Virus record (IMG/VR): IMGVR_UViG_3300032360_000039
Span: 1-29,156 of that record
DNA: 29,156 bases
Reading direction: 5' to 3' (one strand)
DNA from: a virus
Below, in pieces: positions 1 to 7,810 of this stretch. How positions within the stretch are numbered: the first letter of the stretch is position 1; every line of letters starts with the position of its first letter. The position numbers were made by a program, and so were the translations under genes. The notes below the pieces were generated by a model. The model was given only the letters and a program-made list of their open reading frames with translations. It searched no databases and had not been told where the DNA came from.

Positions 1-600
1 ATAAAGGTAACCATAAGAAGTAGTATTGGTAGTGTTGGGAATAACAAAAGTCCATCCATCAGGAGTAGCTACAGCGCGTGTCCAATTGATATCAGAGGCC
101 TTAGATTTTCCTTCTCCTAAAAGAACAGCATTTAAAGGATTGTCGAGCATTGTATAGTCTTCCCAATTAGTTATATGTCTACCGCGACAATCAAAAATAT
201 AGTCTGAATCAATTTGTTCATAGTTATCAATATGTTTTTCTCTCACCTTAAAATATTTAGATTTTAAAATAGTATCTTGTAATTTAGCAGGATGGTATTG
301 AAGACCGACTGAATGGAGGCTAAAAGGATGAAAGACTTTATCGTTTTTCTTTCCCCAGTTTTCGTATAAAATTCCAAATTTAGGAGTAGCATTAATAGGG
401 TTATCATACCAATTGATCCCAAGAGCTGCCCATAAAAGTTGAGGGGGTTCTAAGAGAGTGGCTTGTCCTACCTTTTCAGGAGGAATATTAGGATCATAAA
501 GTAGTTCAATGGAAATATCTTTTCTTTTACGAGCATAATAAGCATAATGCAAAGCGGTTAAACAGCCTGCATTTCCTCTTCCTAAAATAGTAATTTTCAT
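1..600 (-). CDS. Flavin-dependent (tryptophan-type) halogenase, C-terminus cut off by window edge
   Basis: The frame is open for 200 codons from the ATG at 600 to the window edge, so only the N-terminal part is present. Seen: an N-terminal FAD-binding Rossmann motif GRGNAG (residues 7-12); KVGQAT (43-48), matching the family GVGEAT motif; Lys74 in the context KFGILYENW, which lines up with PrnA Lys79 (KAAIKFVNW); IFDCRG near 155-160, matching the family FIDCSG; and GWTFVIP near 182-188, the GWxWxIP halogenase signature. Members use reduced flavin, O2 and halide to form HOCl or HOBr, which the active-site lysine directs onto an aromatic or other electron-rich substrate. A cyanophage-encoded halogenase, VirX1, is known. 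The gene overlaps the upstream dioxygenase by ATGA, so the two are probably translationally coupled. The substrate cannot be read from the sequence. Confidence 0.9.
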   Translation of the reverse strand, partial: MKITILGRGNAGCLTALHYAYYARKRKDISIELLYDPNIPPEKVGQATLLEPPQLLWAALGINWYDNPINATPKFGILYENWGKKNDKVFHPFSLHSVGLQYHPAKLQDTILKSKYFKVREKHIDNYEQIDSDYIFDCRGRHITNWEDYTMLDNPLNAVLLGEGKSKASDINWTRAVATPDGWTFVIPNTTNTTSYGYLY

Positions 601-1223
601 TTATAAGGCTGTCCTAAATTCCAGATTACTAAACTATGTCTTGATCCTTTTGTAACTGGACATACTCTATGCCACACAAACCCAGGAAACACTACTAAAG
701 ATCCTTTAGGAAGTATCTCTTTGCATTTATGTATGTTAGGTTTTTTATCAGGATCTGAGTTTCTAAAATCAAATTCTAATTCACCACCTTTATATTCTTT
801 AGGATCGGATAAAGAAACAGTTACAGATAGTTTTCTAATTTTTCCATGACTAGGTTGATTAGGTGCATGATAAGGTTTATCCCATCCATCACAATGCCAA
901 TCATAATACTGACCTTTGTTATATTTTGTAAATTGACAAGATTCGGAGTAATCCCACTCAAAATTCCAACCCGCACTTGCATTAGCTTGATGAATATAAG
1001 GTTGAACTTCTCTATAAATCCAACGATCACTCATCCAAACAACATCTGAATCTCTTTTCTTTTTTAAATCTTTAATTTGTTTTTGATTTAATTTTTTTGG
1101 ATCTCCAAAACCCCCCGTAGTAGCCAACTGATCTTGTAAAGATTTTCCATAACGTACAATATCATTACAGATCCTTTCAGGAATGGCTGATTGAAAATAC
1201 CAATAATAGTTAGTTAAGTTCAT
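597..1223 (-). CDS. 2-oxoglutarate/Fe(II)-dependent dioxygenase, PKHD/prolyl-4-hydroxylase type
   Basis: 208 aa, a normal length for single-domain phage 2OG oxygenases. The double-stranded beta-helix iron triad is visible: His110 and Asp112 in YYDWHCDGW, and His185 in FPGFVWHRV. Arg195 in KGSRHSLVIW is the expected 2-oxoglutarate carboxylate ligand. Such enzymes hydroxylate protein side chains, nucleobases or small molecules while decarboxylating 2-oxoglutarate. Many marine phages carry one near the tail genes. It lies directly downstream of the tail adhesin and overlaps the halogenase start by four bases. The ATG at 1223 sits inside a 7-bp inverted repeat (CATATGT/ACATATG, 1221-1240) and lacks a strong Shine-Dalgarno sequence. 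The substrate is unknown; a virion protein is one possibility. Confidence 0.9.
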   Translation of the reverse strand: MNLTNYYWYFQSAIPERICNDIVRYGKSLQDQLATTGGFGDPKKLNQKQIKDLKKKRDSDVVWMSDRWIYREVQPYIHQANASAGWNFEWDYSESCQFTKYNKGQYYDWHCDGWDKPYHAPNQPSHGKIRKLSVTVSLSDPKEYKGGELEFDFRNSDPDKKPNIHKCKEILPKGSLVVFPGFVWHRVCPVTKGSRHSLVIWNLGQPYK

Positions 1224-1240
1224 ATGTCTTTATACATATG
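1221..1240 (-). promoter_or_regulatory. Inverted repeat overlapping the dioxygenase start codon
   Basis: CATATGT (1221-1227) and ACATATG (1234-1240) are exact reverse complements around a 6-base loop. In minus-strand mRNA the hairpin would hold the start codon of the dioxygenase. The stem is AU-rich and weak, so regulation of initiation is only a possibility. Confidence 0.35.
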
Positions 1241-1271
1241 TTTTATCTTAATTTAAATAGAGAGTAAAGAG

Positions 1272-1289
1272 AATTGATCTAGATCAATT
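1272..1289. repeat. Perfect 18-bp palindrome at the end of the tail adhesin gene
   Basis: AATTGATCTAGATCAATT is a perfect palindrome with two GATC sites. It starts at the adhesin stop codon and lies within the 64-base gap before the dioxygenase. The minus strand beyond it is pyrimidine-rich but has no run of T, so it is a poor intrinsic terminator. A protein-binding site is equally possible. Confidence 0.5.
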
Positions 1290-3123
1290 ATGAAACAGTT
1301 AAAGTTCCTGTAACAGTAAAGGTAGCAACTTTTTCTCCACCTGGGGCTGTTGAAGTTGCATTAGATCCAGGCGCTACTGCTAAAGTAGAAGCAGAAGGAA
1401 ATCTTACAATAACTACACCACCACCTCCAGATTGTAGACCTGAGGCACCTCCACCTGTTCCTGGTGCACCCGCATTAGCCGGTGTATTTCCAGATCCTGT
1501 ACCTCCACCACCACCTGGTACAGCTGGTCCTTGACCACCAGTATTTCCATGCGCTGCACCACCACTTGCTCTTGTTACTGACGCTCCTGTTATTGAAGTA
1601 GCAATTCCCGCACCTGCTGTTCCATAACCTTCACCTGGTGTAGAGGGAGTTCCTGCGCCACCAGCACCACCGCCACCACCACCGCCGTATGTACCAGGCC
1701 ATGTTCCACTATTACCTCCAGGATTACCTTGAGGTTGAGGACTTATAGGAGGCGTATTTCCTGCACCACCAGTATTACCACCACCGCCAGCTCCACCACC
1801 AGATCCTCCAGCCGCACCATTAGGTAATGAACCGCCAGGGAATTGAGATCCTCCGGATCCACCGCCACCATCCGATGTTATTGTATGAAAAGTTGAATTC
1901 TGTCCGTTAGCTCCAAGTGGAAATCCAGTAGCACCACCTGCACCAACAGTGATTGTATAAGCTCCTTCGTAGAATACTGGAAAACCAGCTACTCCTGATC
2001 CTAATGGAGAGGTAGCATAAGAACCAGTATTTGTTCCATCTGATTCTCTATAACCTCCAGCTCCACCACCACCAAAAGTACCGCTCCAGTTACCATTACT
2101 ACCACCGCCACCACCACCGGCAATAACTAAATAATCCATTGCATAAGTTAATAAAAATTTTGGCCACGTTCCAGCTTCTCTTGCTTCAAATTGTGATTTC
2201 ATTGACCACACACCATCTGCTTTATCTAATTCTTTTGTAACTACTACACCTTTACCACCATTTCCACCGGGCTGGATTGCTCCTGGCCAATTAGCAGAAC
2301 CACCTCCGCCACCACCAGTGTTTTCTGTTCCTGCTTCACCTGCTCCACTTCCGGGAGTTCCGCAACCACCACCTCTGCCGCCACCACCATTAGCTGTTCC
2401 GCCTGGTCCATTAGTTATTGATCCACCGCCACCACCGCCAGCGTAAACCCCACAATTAGGATAATCTGATCCTGATCCTCCGAAAACCGGAGTAATATCT
2501 TTTCCAGCACCAGCTGGTCCACCTTTACCAGTTGGAGGAGAACCTTTAGTTCCGACTGCACTTGCTCCACCACCTCCACCACTATGTCTGACTGGTGAGT
2601 TTCCACCGGCTCCGCCAGCATATCCAAACCCATAAGTTCCAGAATCCCCTGGTTCAGCAGATTGATTTGAAGGTCCACCTGTCATACCTGGTGAATCAGT
2701 TGCTCCAGCGCCACCTCCCGAACCTCCAGTAGTTCCTGGACCAACGGGTGCACTAGGATTACCTATTCCCCCACCGCCACCACCTTTAGCTGTTAAAGTA
2801 AAACCTGTTGTATCTGTTCCGGTACATCCTTGAGCGCAGTTATTAGTTCTTCCGGCTCCACCGCCACCAACAACCATTGAATAAGCTGTAGATGTACAAA
2901 CTGCTATTCCGGGGTGTAGAATGAGTCCACCGGCACCGCCGCCACCACCGTTATCTCTTCCACCGCCACCACCGCCAGCTACAACAACAGCCGCAAGCAC
3001 TCTTGTTCCTGATCCTGTAGTAAAACACCCTGTGCAAGTTGTAGTTGTAACTATGCACTTTCCGAAGGAAGTGTTATTTGTTTTTCCGATTATGCCGCCG
3101 TTAGTGGAAGAAATTGTGGCCAT
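1288..3123 (-). CDS. Poly-glycine tail fibre tip / adhesin with two tandem glycine-rich domains
   Basis: 611 aa, extremely glycine-rich. Two similar domains are visible. The first runs from about residue 42 (AAVVVAGGGGGG) to about 296 (GGNGGKGVVVTKEL). The second runs from about 329 (YLVIAGGGGGGS) to about 575 (GGGGVVIVRFP). They are joined by a linker at 300-328 containing GVWSMKSQFEAREAGTWP, a motif I associate with marine phage fibre proteins. Residues 1-41 are Thr/Cys-rich, and about 580-611 forms a short C-terminal cap. Long runs of glycine between hydrophobic turns recall the polyglycine-helix adhesins of T-even-like phages (gp38 type), where exposed loops bind the receptor; that comparison is by composition only. 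It is the last gene of the tail block and lies next to the two modifying enzymes. Host recognition is the likely role. Confidence 0.75.
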   Translation of the reverse strand: MATISSTNGGIIGKTNNTSFGKCIVTTTTCTGCFTTGSGTRVLAAVVVAGGGGGGRDNGGGGGAGGLILHPGIAVCTSTAYSMVVGGGGAGRTNNCAQGCTGTDTTGFTLTAKGGGGGGIGNPSAPVGPGTTGGSGGGAGATDSPGMTGGPSNQSAEPGDSGTYGFGYAGGAGGNSPVRHSGGGGGASAVGTKGSPPTGKGGPAGAGKDITPVFGGSGSDYPNCGVYAGGGGGGSITNGPGGTANGGGGRGGGCGTPGSGAGEAGTENTGGGGGGSANWPGAIQPGGNGGKGVVVTKELDKADGVWSMKSQFEAREAGTWPKFLLTYAMDYLVIAGGGGGGSNGNWSGTFGGGGAGGYRESDGTNTGSYATSPLGSGVAGFPVFYEGAYTITVGAGGATGFPLGANGQNSTFHTITSDGGGGSGGSQFPGGSLPNGAAGGSGGGAGGGGNTGGAGNTPPISPQPQGNPGGNSGTWPGTYGGGGGGGAGGAGTPSTPGEGYGTAGAGIATSITGASVTRASGGAAHGNTGGQGPAVPGGGGGTGSGNTPANAGAPGTGGGASGLQSGGGGVVIVRFPSASTLAVAPGSNATSTAPGGEKVATFTVTGTLTVS

Positions 3124-3135
3124 GTCTTAAGTCTC

Positions 3136-3603
3136 CTACGCGGACACCCAAGTTAGTCCGGATGCGTCCCAGTTGAAATTATTTGTTGGATCTGTGATGT
3201 CTATTGCAGTCCATTGTTGATTGTCTTCATCCCAACCAATATGTTTATCTGTAGTATCAGTTGGAAAAGGAACTGGTGCTTGCCAATCATCATTTCCATC
3301 TAATGCCCAAGATGCGAATGGTTGAGGTTGAATAAATATATCTTTTGCAGAGTCATAAGTAAAACCTCTCCCTGCATATTGTTTTCTAAAATTATGATTA
3401 TAAGAAGTTTGTTTCCAAGTTCCACCTTTGAAAAAATCAATACACCATGATTCTCCATCAATATGCATATCATTATCTACAAGGGTTCCACTACCGGCAG
3501 GAATATCATTGCCTACAACAATTACTCTTTCTACTACTTGTAGTGTGTTAGCAGTATGTCCTGTAGGATCGACTTTTGATTTAAGTTCTGCGAAATGGGC
3601 CAT
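3136..3603 (-). CDS. Conserved marine-phage virion-associated protein (MAHFAEL type)
   Basis: 155 aa. The N-terminus MAHFAEL, the central GGTWKQTSYNHNFRKQYAGRG, the aromatic/proline segment FIQPQPFASW and the final DEDNQQW pattern are features I associate with a small protein often found beside tail-fibre genes of marine cyanophages and related viruses. No catalytic motif is visible. It lies between the adhesin and the 131-aa structural protein, with AGGAGG nine bases before the ATG. A fibre-attachment or fibre-assembly role is inferred from position only. Confidence 0.6.
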   Translation of the reverse strand: MAHFAELKSKVDPTGHTANTLQVVERVIVVGNDIPAGSGTLVDNDMHIDGESWCIDFFKGGTWKQTSYNHNFRKQYAGRGFTYDSAKDIFIQPQPFASWALDGNDDWQAPVPFPTDTTDKHIGWDEDNQQWTAIDITDPTNNFNWDASGLTWVSA

Positions 3604-3615
3604 AATTTAAACCTC

Positions 3616-4011
3616 CTAAGCGTCGTCTAAAACTTCATATGATATGAATAAATCTAATTTATTAAGTGTAGAACCACCGCCTTTTAGAATATCGCCTTCC
3701 ATTAAATAAATTGGTGTGTCTGATACAACTAATGAAGCGTCTGCGGGAATTGAAATTGTTTTTGCTAGATATACTGTTGCATCTGCGGCAGTTGGAGTTA
3801 ATCCATTAGCTGCTGCTGTTCCCAGTCCATCAATAAATAAATCTAAATCATACGCTGTTGAACCATCAACATTTGTACATACGATTCTATTTATTTTTAA
3901 TAATTTTTCTGCATCTACTGTAAGTAATGTATCCGTTAAACCAGCAGTTAGGTTCCAACCGTAATTACCACCATAGATACTTGTTACTGCTACTATATTT
4001 GGGTTTGCCAT
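3616..4011 (-). CDS. Small putative virion structural protein
   Basis: 131 aa, beta-rich and Thr/Ala/Asp-rich, beginning MANPNIVAVTSIYGGNYGWNL and ending in an acidic tail (EVLDDA). There is no signal peptide, membrane segment or catalytic motif. The alternating hydrophobic/threonine pattern is typical of phage fibre or decoration beta-sandwiches. It is embedded in the tail operon, 12 bases upstream of the 155-aa gene in reading order. The function is not recognised beyond a probable structural role. Confidence 0.55.
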   Translation of the reverse strand: MANPNIVAVTSIYGGNYGWNLTAGLTDTLLTVDAEKLLKINRIVCTNVDGSTAYDLDLFIDGLGTAAANGLTPTAADATVYLAKTISIPADASLVVSDTPIYLMEGDILKGGGSTLNKLDLFISYEVLDDA

Positions 4012-4031
4012 AATTTAATTCCTTTTGTTTT

Positions 4032-4655
4032 TTATCCGAAAATCATTGCCATTGCAATAGCTTTCCCTGTTGATATTCCTGCTGCCGCAGGAGTTACAAA
4101 ACTCATCTCTCCTGAGCCGTCTGTTGATAATATTTGATCTGCTGATCCATCAGCTGCGGGTAAGGTATATGCTGCTTGAGCCGCTACTGCTCCAGCACCA
4201 CTTCTAGTACCTACCAATCCGGAACTACGAATATCTGTTCCATCATGATAACAGAAAACACTACCATATTTAGGAATAAGTATCCCTGTTGCTCCTGTGA
4301 CTTTAAATGTAATTGTGTTTCCAGCCGCTCTAGTTGTTTTATCTATAACTAAGAATGGTTTTAAAATATCAGCTGTTCCACCAGGAGAAGATCCAGATCC
4401 TGCTTCATCAGCAATATCTAAAATTCTGTTTCCAGCAGTCGATCCTGTAAGTTCTATGATCATCGCTCTACCATCATAAGTTCCAGTAGAGTTATCAGGT
4501 ATAGTTAAAGTTCTGTCGGCAGTTAATGCGATAGATACCCACCCAAACATGTCTCTTAGATAATTTAAATTTAGATTAGTATTTGTTCCCCATGTACCGG
4601 CGTTTTCACCAGTAGTCATTAAGTTGAAACCTAATGCATTATAATTTGATGCCAT
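4032..4655 (-). CDS. Putative tail fibre / structural protein (ENAGTWG N-terminus)
   Basis: 207 aa. The N-terminal LMTTGENAGTWGTNTNLNLNYL and the C-terminal GKAIAMAMIFG are motifs I associate with a marine phage fibre-protein type. The middle has collagen-free beta repeats (LTIPDNSTGTYDGR, ITFKVTGATG) and a late segment AAYTLPAADGSADQILSTDGSGEMSF typed as 'YTLP-x-DGSxxQxLxTDGxGxxSW', common in phage distal fibres. No enzyme motif is seen. A short fibre or fibre-base component is the likely role. Confidence 0.6.
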   Translation of the reverse strand: MASNYNALGFNLMTTGENAGTWGTNTNLNLNYLRDMFGWVSIALTADRTLTIPDNSTGTYDGRAMIIELTGSTAGNRILDIADEAGSGSSPGGTADILKPFLVIDKTTRAAGNTITFKVTGATGILIPKYGSVFCYHDGTDIRSSGLVGTRSGAGAVAAQAAYTLPAADGSADQILSTDGSGEMSFVTPAAAGISTGKAIAMAMIFG

Positions 4656-4665
4656 ATATTTTCTC

Positions 4666-5589
4666 CTAAGCTACGTGATCTACATCTGTATAAGACGTAT
4701 TTCCCGTTATGTCAACATCACTATATGATGTATTGCCGGTAATATCAATATCTTTATAAGCCCTAATACCTAATATACCAAGTGAGGCCGTTGCTGATAA
4801 TCCCAGTCCTACTAAACTGCCATTCGTAAGTTGGGTTGTAGTAACCGTTCCAACAGATGAGGCAGCTGAAATGCCTGTTAAAGTTTGTAAAGTTACTGGT
4901 AAAGCTGAGACAGTACCTAAAGAAGAAGCAGCTGATATACCTGTTAAAGCTACGAAGGGATTTGATGAAATAGTTATTGATCCAACATCTGATTCAGCTT
5001 CAATACCTGTTAAACTAGCAACCGTAAGTTGAGTAGTAGTAAGGGTTCCAGGAGTACCTGTATCAGCTGAAAGGCCTGTGAGACCCATAACATCTGCAGG
5101 AGTTAAAGCTCCAACATCTGATGCAGCTGGAATACCTGTTAAAGTAAATGTAAGACTTGAGCTTACGGTAAGTGTACCAGGAGTACCGGTATCAGCTGGA
5201 AGACCTACGAGAGTCATTATCTGATCTGGAATTGTAAAACTTCCAACCGATGAAGCTGCAGATAAACCTACTAAAGTTTCTGTGGCACTTTCAACAGAAC
5301 CCCAACCATTTTCACCCCAGTTAAGTGTACCCCAACCAGGTTTTACTTCTGTTGTTAAAGTTCCAACAGCTGTTGCTGCTGATAAACCAGTTAGAGTTAT
5401 ATCAATTCCACTTTCTCCCCAGTTTTCAAAGCCCCATGTATCACGGCCCCACCCGACAGCATTGTAAGCTACCACCGTACCTAGCGTAGAAGTTAAAGAT
5501 TGACCTGTTAATGTAAGAGTGACATCAGCTTGTTGACCCCAAGTATTCTGACCCCAGGTTGTTAAGGCTTGATTCCAAGTATTAGCCAT
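4666..5589 (-). CDS. Repeat-built putative tail/fibre protein (WG and LTGxxA repeats)
   Basis: 307 aa with three layers of repetition. At residues 4-97, pairs of tryptophan-glycine motifs occur (TWGQNTWGQ, GWGRDTWGFENWGE, GWGTLNWGENGWG). At 26-274, about ten copies of a 20-30 residue unit L[TV]G[LI]xAxxxxGTxT occur, two of them carrying the variant ADTGTPGTLT. At 281-304, the tandem pair DITGNTSYSDV / DITGNTSYTDV occurs. Such periodic beta units suggest an elongated or trimeric fibre shaft. There is no catalytic motif. It is embedded in the tail operon with short spacers on both sides. The repeats give an obvious substrate for length change by recombination. Confidence 0.6.
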   Translation of the reverse strand: MANTWNQALTTWGQNTWGQQADVTLTLTGQSLTSTLGTVVAYNAVGWGRDTWGFENWGESGIDITLTGLSAATAVGTLTTEVKPGWGTLNWGENGWGSVESATETLVGLSAASSVGSFTIPDQIMTLVGLPADTGTPGTLTVSSSLTFTLTGIPAASDVGALTPADVMGLTGLSADTGTPGTLTTTQLTVASLTGIEAESDVGSITISSNPFVALTGISAASSLGTVSALPVTLQTLTGISAASSVGTVTTTQLTNGSLVGLGLSATASLGILGIRAYKDIDITGNTSYSDVDITGNTSYTDVDHVA

Positions 5590-5602
5590 AAGGAAGAGCT
5601 CC

Positions 5603-6070
5603 TTATGTTATTTCAATAATTGCGTTGCCCGCTGTTTGTGCTGGAAATTCAATTGTAAAAGTTCCAGTTGTTACAGTTTTATCAGCACCAAAATTTATTG
5701 AACATACGGATTTGTCAGATGCTGTTTCATTATAAATTAAACAACCTCTCGCTGTGAACGACGCAGTTGATCCCCAACTTGTAGTTGCAAATAAACAACA
5801 TGCACTGTCACCATTTACTACTGGTGTTGTACTTGTTAAATCGTTTCCGCCACTTGTATAACCTGAACCTGTTGTTGTAACTTCGTATGTATTTGTAGGG
5901 TCTGCAGTTGGATCAGATGCTACTGTCCATTGAGTTGTTGCTTTACCTAAACTTGCTGAATTACTTGAATACAAAGCTAATTTAAATTGATCTGTACTAC
6001 CAGTAAAATTGTGACCTTCTACTAAAATTTCTTGTTTAAAACTGTTACAAATTTCCGATGCTATTGCCAT
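5603..6070 (-). CDS. Putative virion structural protein
   Basis: 155 aa, beginning MAIASEICNSFKQEILVEGHNF, then Ser/Thr-rich beta strands (FKLALYSS, YTSGGNDL, FTARGCLIYNET, FTIEFP). I associate this pattern with marine phage structural proteins of unknown function. It has a good ribosome binding site (AGGAG in reading direction, just upstream of the ATG at 6070). No membrane or catalytic features are present. It probably belongs to the tail or fibre base given its neighbours. Confidence 0.55.
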   Translation of the reverse strand: MAIASEICNSFKQEILVEGHNFTGSTDQFKLALYSSNSASLGKATTQWTVASDPTADPTNTYEVTTTGSGYTSGGNDLTSTTPVVNGDSACCLFATTSWGSTASFTARGCLIYNETASDKSVCSINFGADKTVTTGTFTIEFPAQTAGNAIIEIT

Positions 6071-6084
6071 AAAAATCTCCTATA

Positions 6085-6837
6085 CTACGGGCTGGGTGAT
6101 TTGATAGGGATCCGAACAGTACCATCTGTATAGTCATCTCTTCGTCTTCTACCAATTTGTACACCCGCAAATTTTGCTACCTCTTGTTTATATTTATTCT
6201 CGTATAATGTCAACATATCCATAGGACCTTTTAAAAATCCATATGCTTCTACGAGAGTAGCATATAAAAGTCCATTTGGGAAATACTGACTTACATAGGT
6301 TCCACTTGTCTGTGTTGCTAGGCTCTTAGGTACTTTATCAACATATATTCTAAATCTATAGGCTAGATCAGGAGTGGGAGCTATATATATCCCGCCTGAA
6401 GTAGTGTCTAAGGTACCTGTAGCACCCCCAAACATAGCATAATATTTAGGTAATCCAGTAACATCTTGAGCTGTTAAATTTCCTTCTGGCCCAGTTAATC
6501 TATCAGTATATTCTGACAGATAAGTTTGATCTTTTTTAATAAGCCATGTTCCTTTACCTTCTGTATTAGCGGTACTATTAAAAACTTCTATTCCTCTTAC
6601 AAATACTGTTCCAGTAAGTCCATGGGTTCCGGCACCAGGAACATTTAAAGTATTGTCATCAGCTGCAAATTGACCTTCTTTTACATATCTATATGCATCT
6701 ATTGGAACATCATAAAAAATTCTATATTCTGCATTTTCTATAAATCTGCCTAGAATAGCACCAGTTAAAACAGTACTGCTTACTTCAGTATAACTTCTAA
6801 CGTCACCTTCTAATGCTGAGAGTGTATATCCAGCCAT
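6085..6837 (-). CDS. Putative head-tail connector / tail tube-associated protein
   Basis: 250 aa. A mainly helical N-terminus (YTLSALEGDVRSYTEVSSTV, FIENAEYRIFYDVPIDAYRY) is followed by beta strands, then FYLKG-like helices and a basic C-terminus (QIGRRRRDDYTDGTVRIPIKS). The shape resembles phage adaptor/nozzle-side components and I associate it with marine podovirus gene blocks near the adaptor. The ATG at 6837 shares its A with the TAA of the 60-aa gene (TAATG). The precise role is uncertain: connector, stopper or tail protein. Confidence 0.45.
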   Translation of the reverse strand: MAGYTLSALEGDVRSYTEVSSTVLTGAILGRFIENAEYRIFYDVPIDAYRYVKEGQFAADDNTLNVPGAGTHGLTGTVFVRGIEVFNSTANTEGKGTWLIKKDQTYLSEYTDRLTGPEGNLTAQDVTGLPKYYAMFGGATGTLDTTSGGIYIAPTPDLAYRFRIYVDKVPKSLATQTSGTYVSQYFPNGLLYATLVEAYGFLKGPMDMLTLYENKYKQEVAKFAGVQIGRRRRDDYTDGTVRIPIKSPSP

Positions 6838-7019
6838 TATTTAATAGCCTCCTGACAATTAAAACAACTTTTTTTAAATCTGTTGTGTGACAGACAATGT
6901 GTGGGCTTCGGTTTTGGTTTAAGTATTACTACAGGCATAGCATCTGGAGTATTTTTAATCCTAGAATCTCCCATACCACCAAAACATTTCTTCCATAAAA
7001 ATTTTAAAAATTTAATCAT
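6837..7019 (-). CDS. 60-aa basic protein with Cys/His cluster
   Basis: MIKFLKFLWKKCFGG at the N-terminus is an amphipathic, basic-aromatic stretch. The C-terminal half carries His41, Cys42, His45, Cys52 and Cys55 in THCLSHNRFKKSCFNCQ, an arrangement that could bind one zinc ion. A KPKPKP spacer separates the two halves. The gene is joined to both neighbours by TAATG junctions (at 7019 and 6837), so it is almost certainly translated as part of the tail operon. No function is recognised. Confidence 0.6.
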   Translation of the reverse strand: MIKFLKFLWKKCFGGMGDSRIKNTPDAMPVVILKPKPKPTHCLSHNRFKKSCFNCQEAIK

Positions 7020-7810
7020 TACGGTCTATCGTTTACGGGTCCGCCGAAAACGAAAAAGCCTCCTCCTGTTGCTGTACCTGTTGCAGCGTTAACTAATGTA
7101 CAGGTAAAACTGTTACTATAAGTTTCAACACTATTAGCATCATTTGTAAATGATGATTCCACGATAGTTATTATATACGATCCATAAACTTTTGCACCTG
7201 AAGAATGAGAACCTGCTGTGGTACTTATTGGAGTGGTGCCATAAGAAGGAGCCGCTGTTCCTCGTGTGCATCCAGTTAAATCATTACTGGACTTCCCAGT
7301 ATATTCAATAGTTTCACTTACCATAGCTCCTGTCGTACTATCTACTTTTTCAATCACAATGTACCCACTGGTAGGAAATTCTGATGCATCGGTTAAAGTA
7401 ATTGTTGTAGCTGTAGAAGTAATATTTCCATTTAAAGTTGTATTCAGTTCTAAAGCTGCCATTGAAACCCCACCAACAGGTTCCTTAACCTGATAAAATC
7501 TTACCGCATCTCCAGTTTTTCTGTGATGTCTGTTTTCATTAACCGTTAGGGTTGTAGTTCCAGCAGTTGAAAATGGAACAGTGTCCAGCGGTGCTGGAGT
7601 TGGTAAAGCTGTTCTTGACGGTCTTGCATGTTGCAGCGCCTGTGGATCAGCACTTGTAGGTTTAGGTTGAAGTTGAGGCTGTTTAGGTTCAAATTCAGAA
7701 GTATGAACCCATGCCCCATTCCACTCTCTCACCATTTCGTTATACGGAAATGCCATTCCAGAGCGGTCTGAAATCATTAATGCAAATTTACCTTGTGAAA
7801 ATGAAGTCAT
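7019..7810 (-). CDS. Structural protein with N-terminal SDRSG/HTSEFEPKQPQL motif and C-terminal beta module
   Basis: 263 aa. Residues 6-50 (KFALMISDRSGMAFPYNEMVREW and HTSEFEPKQPQLQPKP) form a block I associate with uncharacterised marine phage virion proteins. A proline-rich linker follows (50-85). The second half holds a beta module with ITLTDASEFP, ETIEYTGKSSNDLTGCTRG and GSHSSGAKVYG, which recurs in the adjacent adaptor protein. The gene is linked to the adaptor and to the 60-aa gene by TAATG junctions. A connector or tail role is inferred from position. Confidence 0.55.
   Translation of the reverse strand: MTSFSQGKFALMISDRSGMAFPYNEMVREWNGAWVHTSEFEPKQPQLQPKPTSADPQALQHARPSRTALPTPAPLDTVPFSTAGTTTLTVNENRHHRKTGDAVRFYQVKEPVGGVSMAALELNTTLNGNITSTATTITLTDASEFPTSGYIVIEKVDSTTGAMVSETIEYTGKSSNDLTGCTRGTAAPSYGTTPISTTAGSHSSGAKVYGSYIITIVESSFTNDANSVETYSNSFTCTLVNAATGTATGGGFFVFGGPVNDRP

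Noticed and set aside
2921-3130. Proline-rich plus-strand ORF opposite the tail adhesin
   Set aside because: It is the antisense of GGN/GGT codons for poly-glycine, which reads as proline; no ribosome binding site and opposite to every supported gene.
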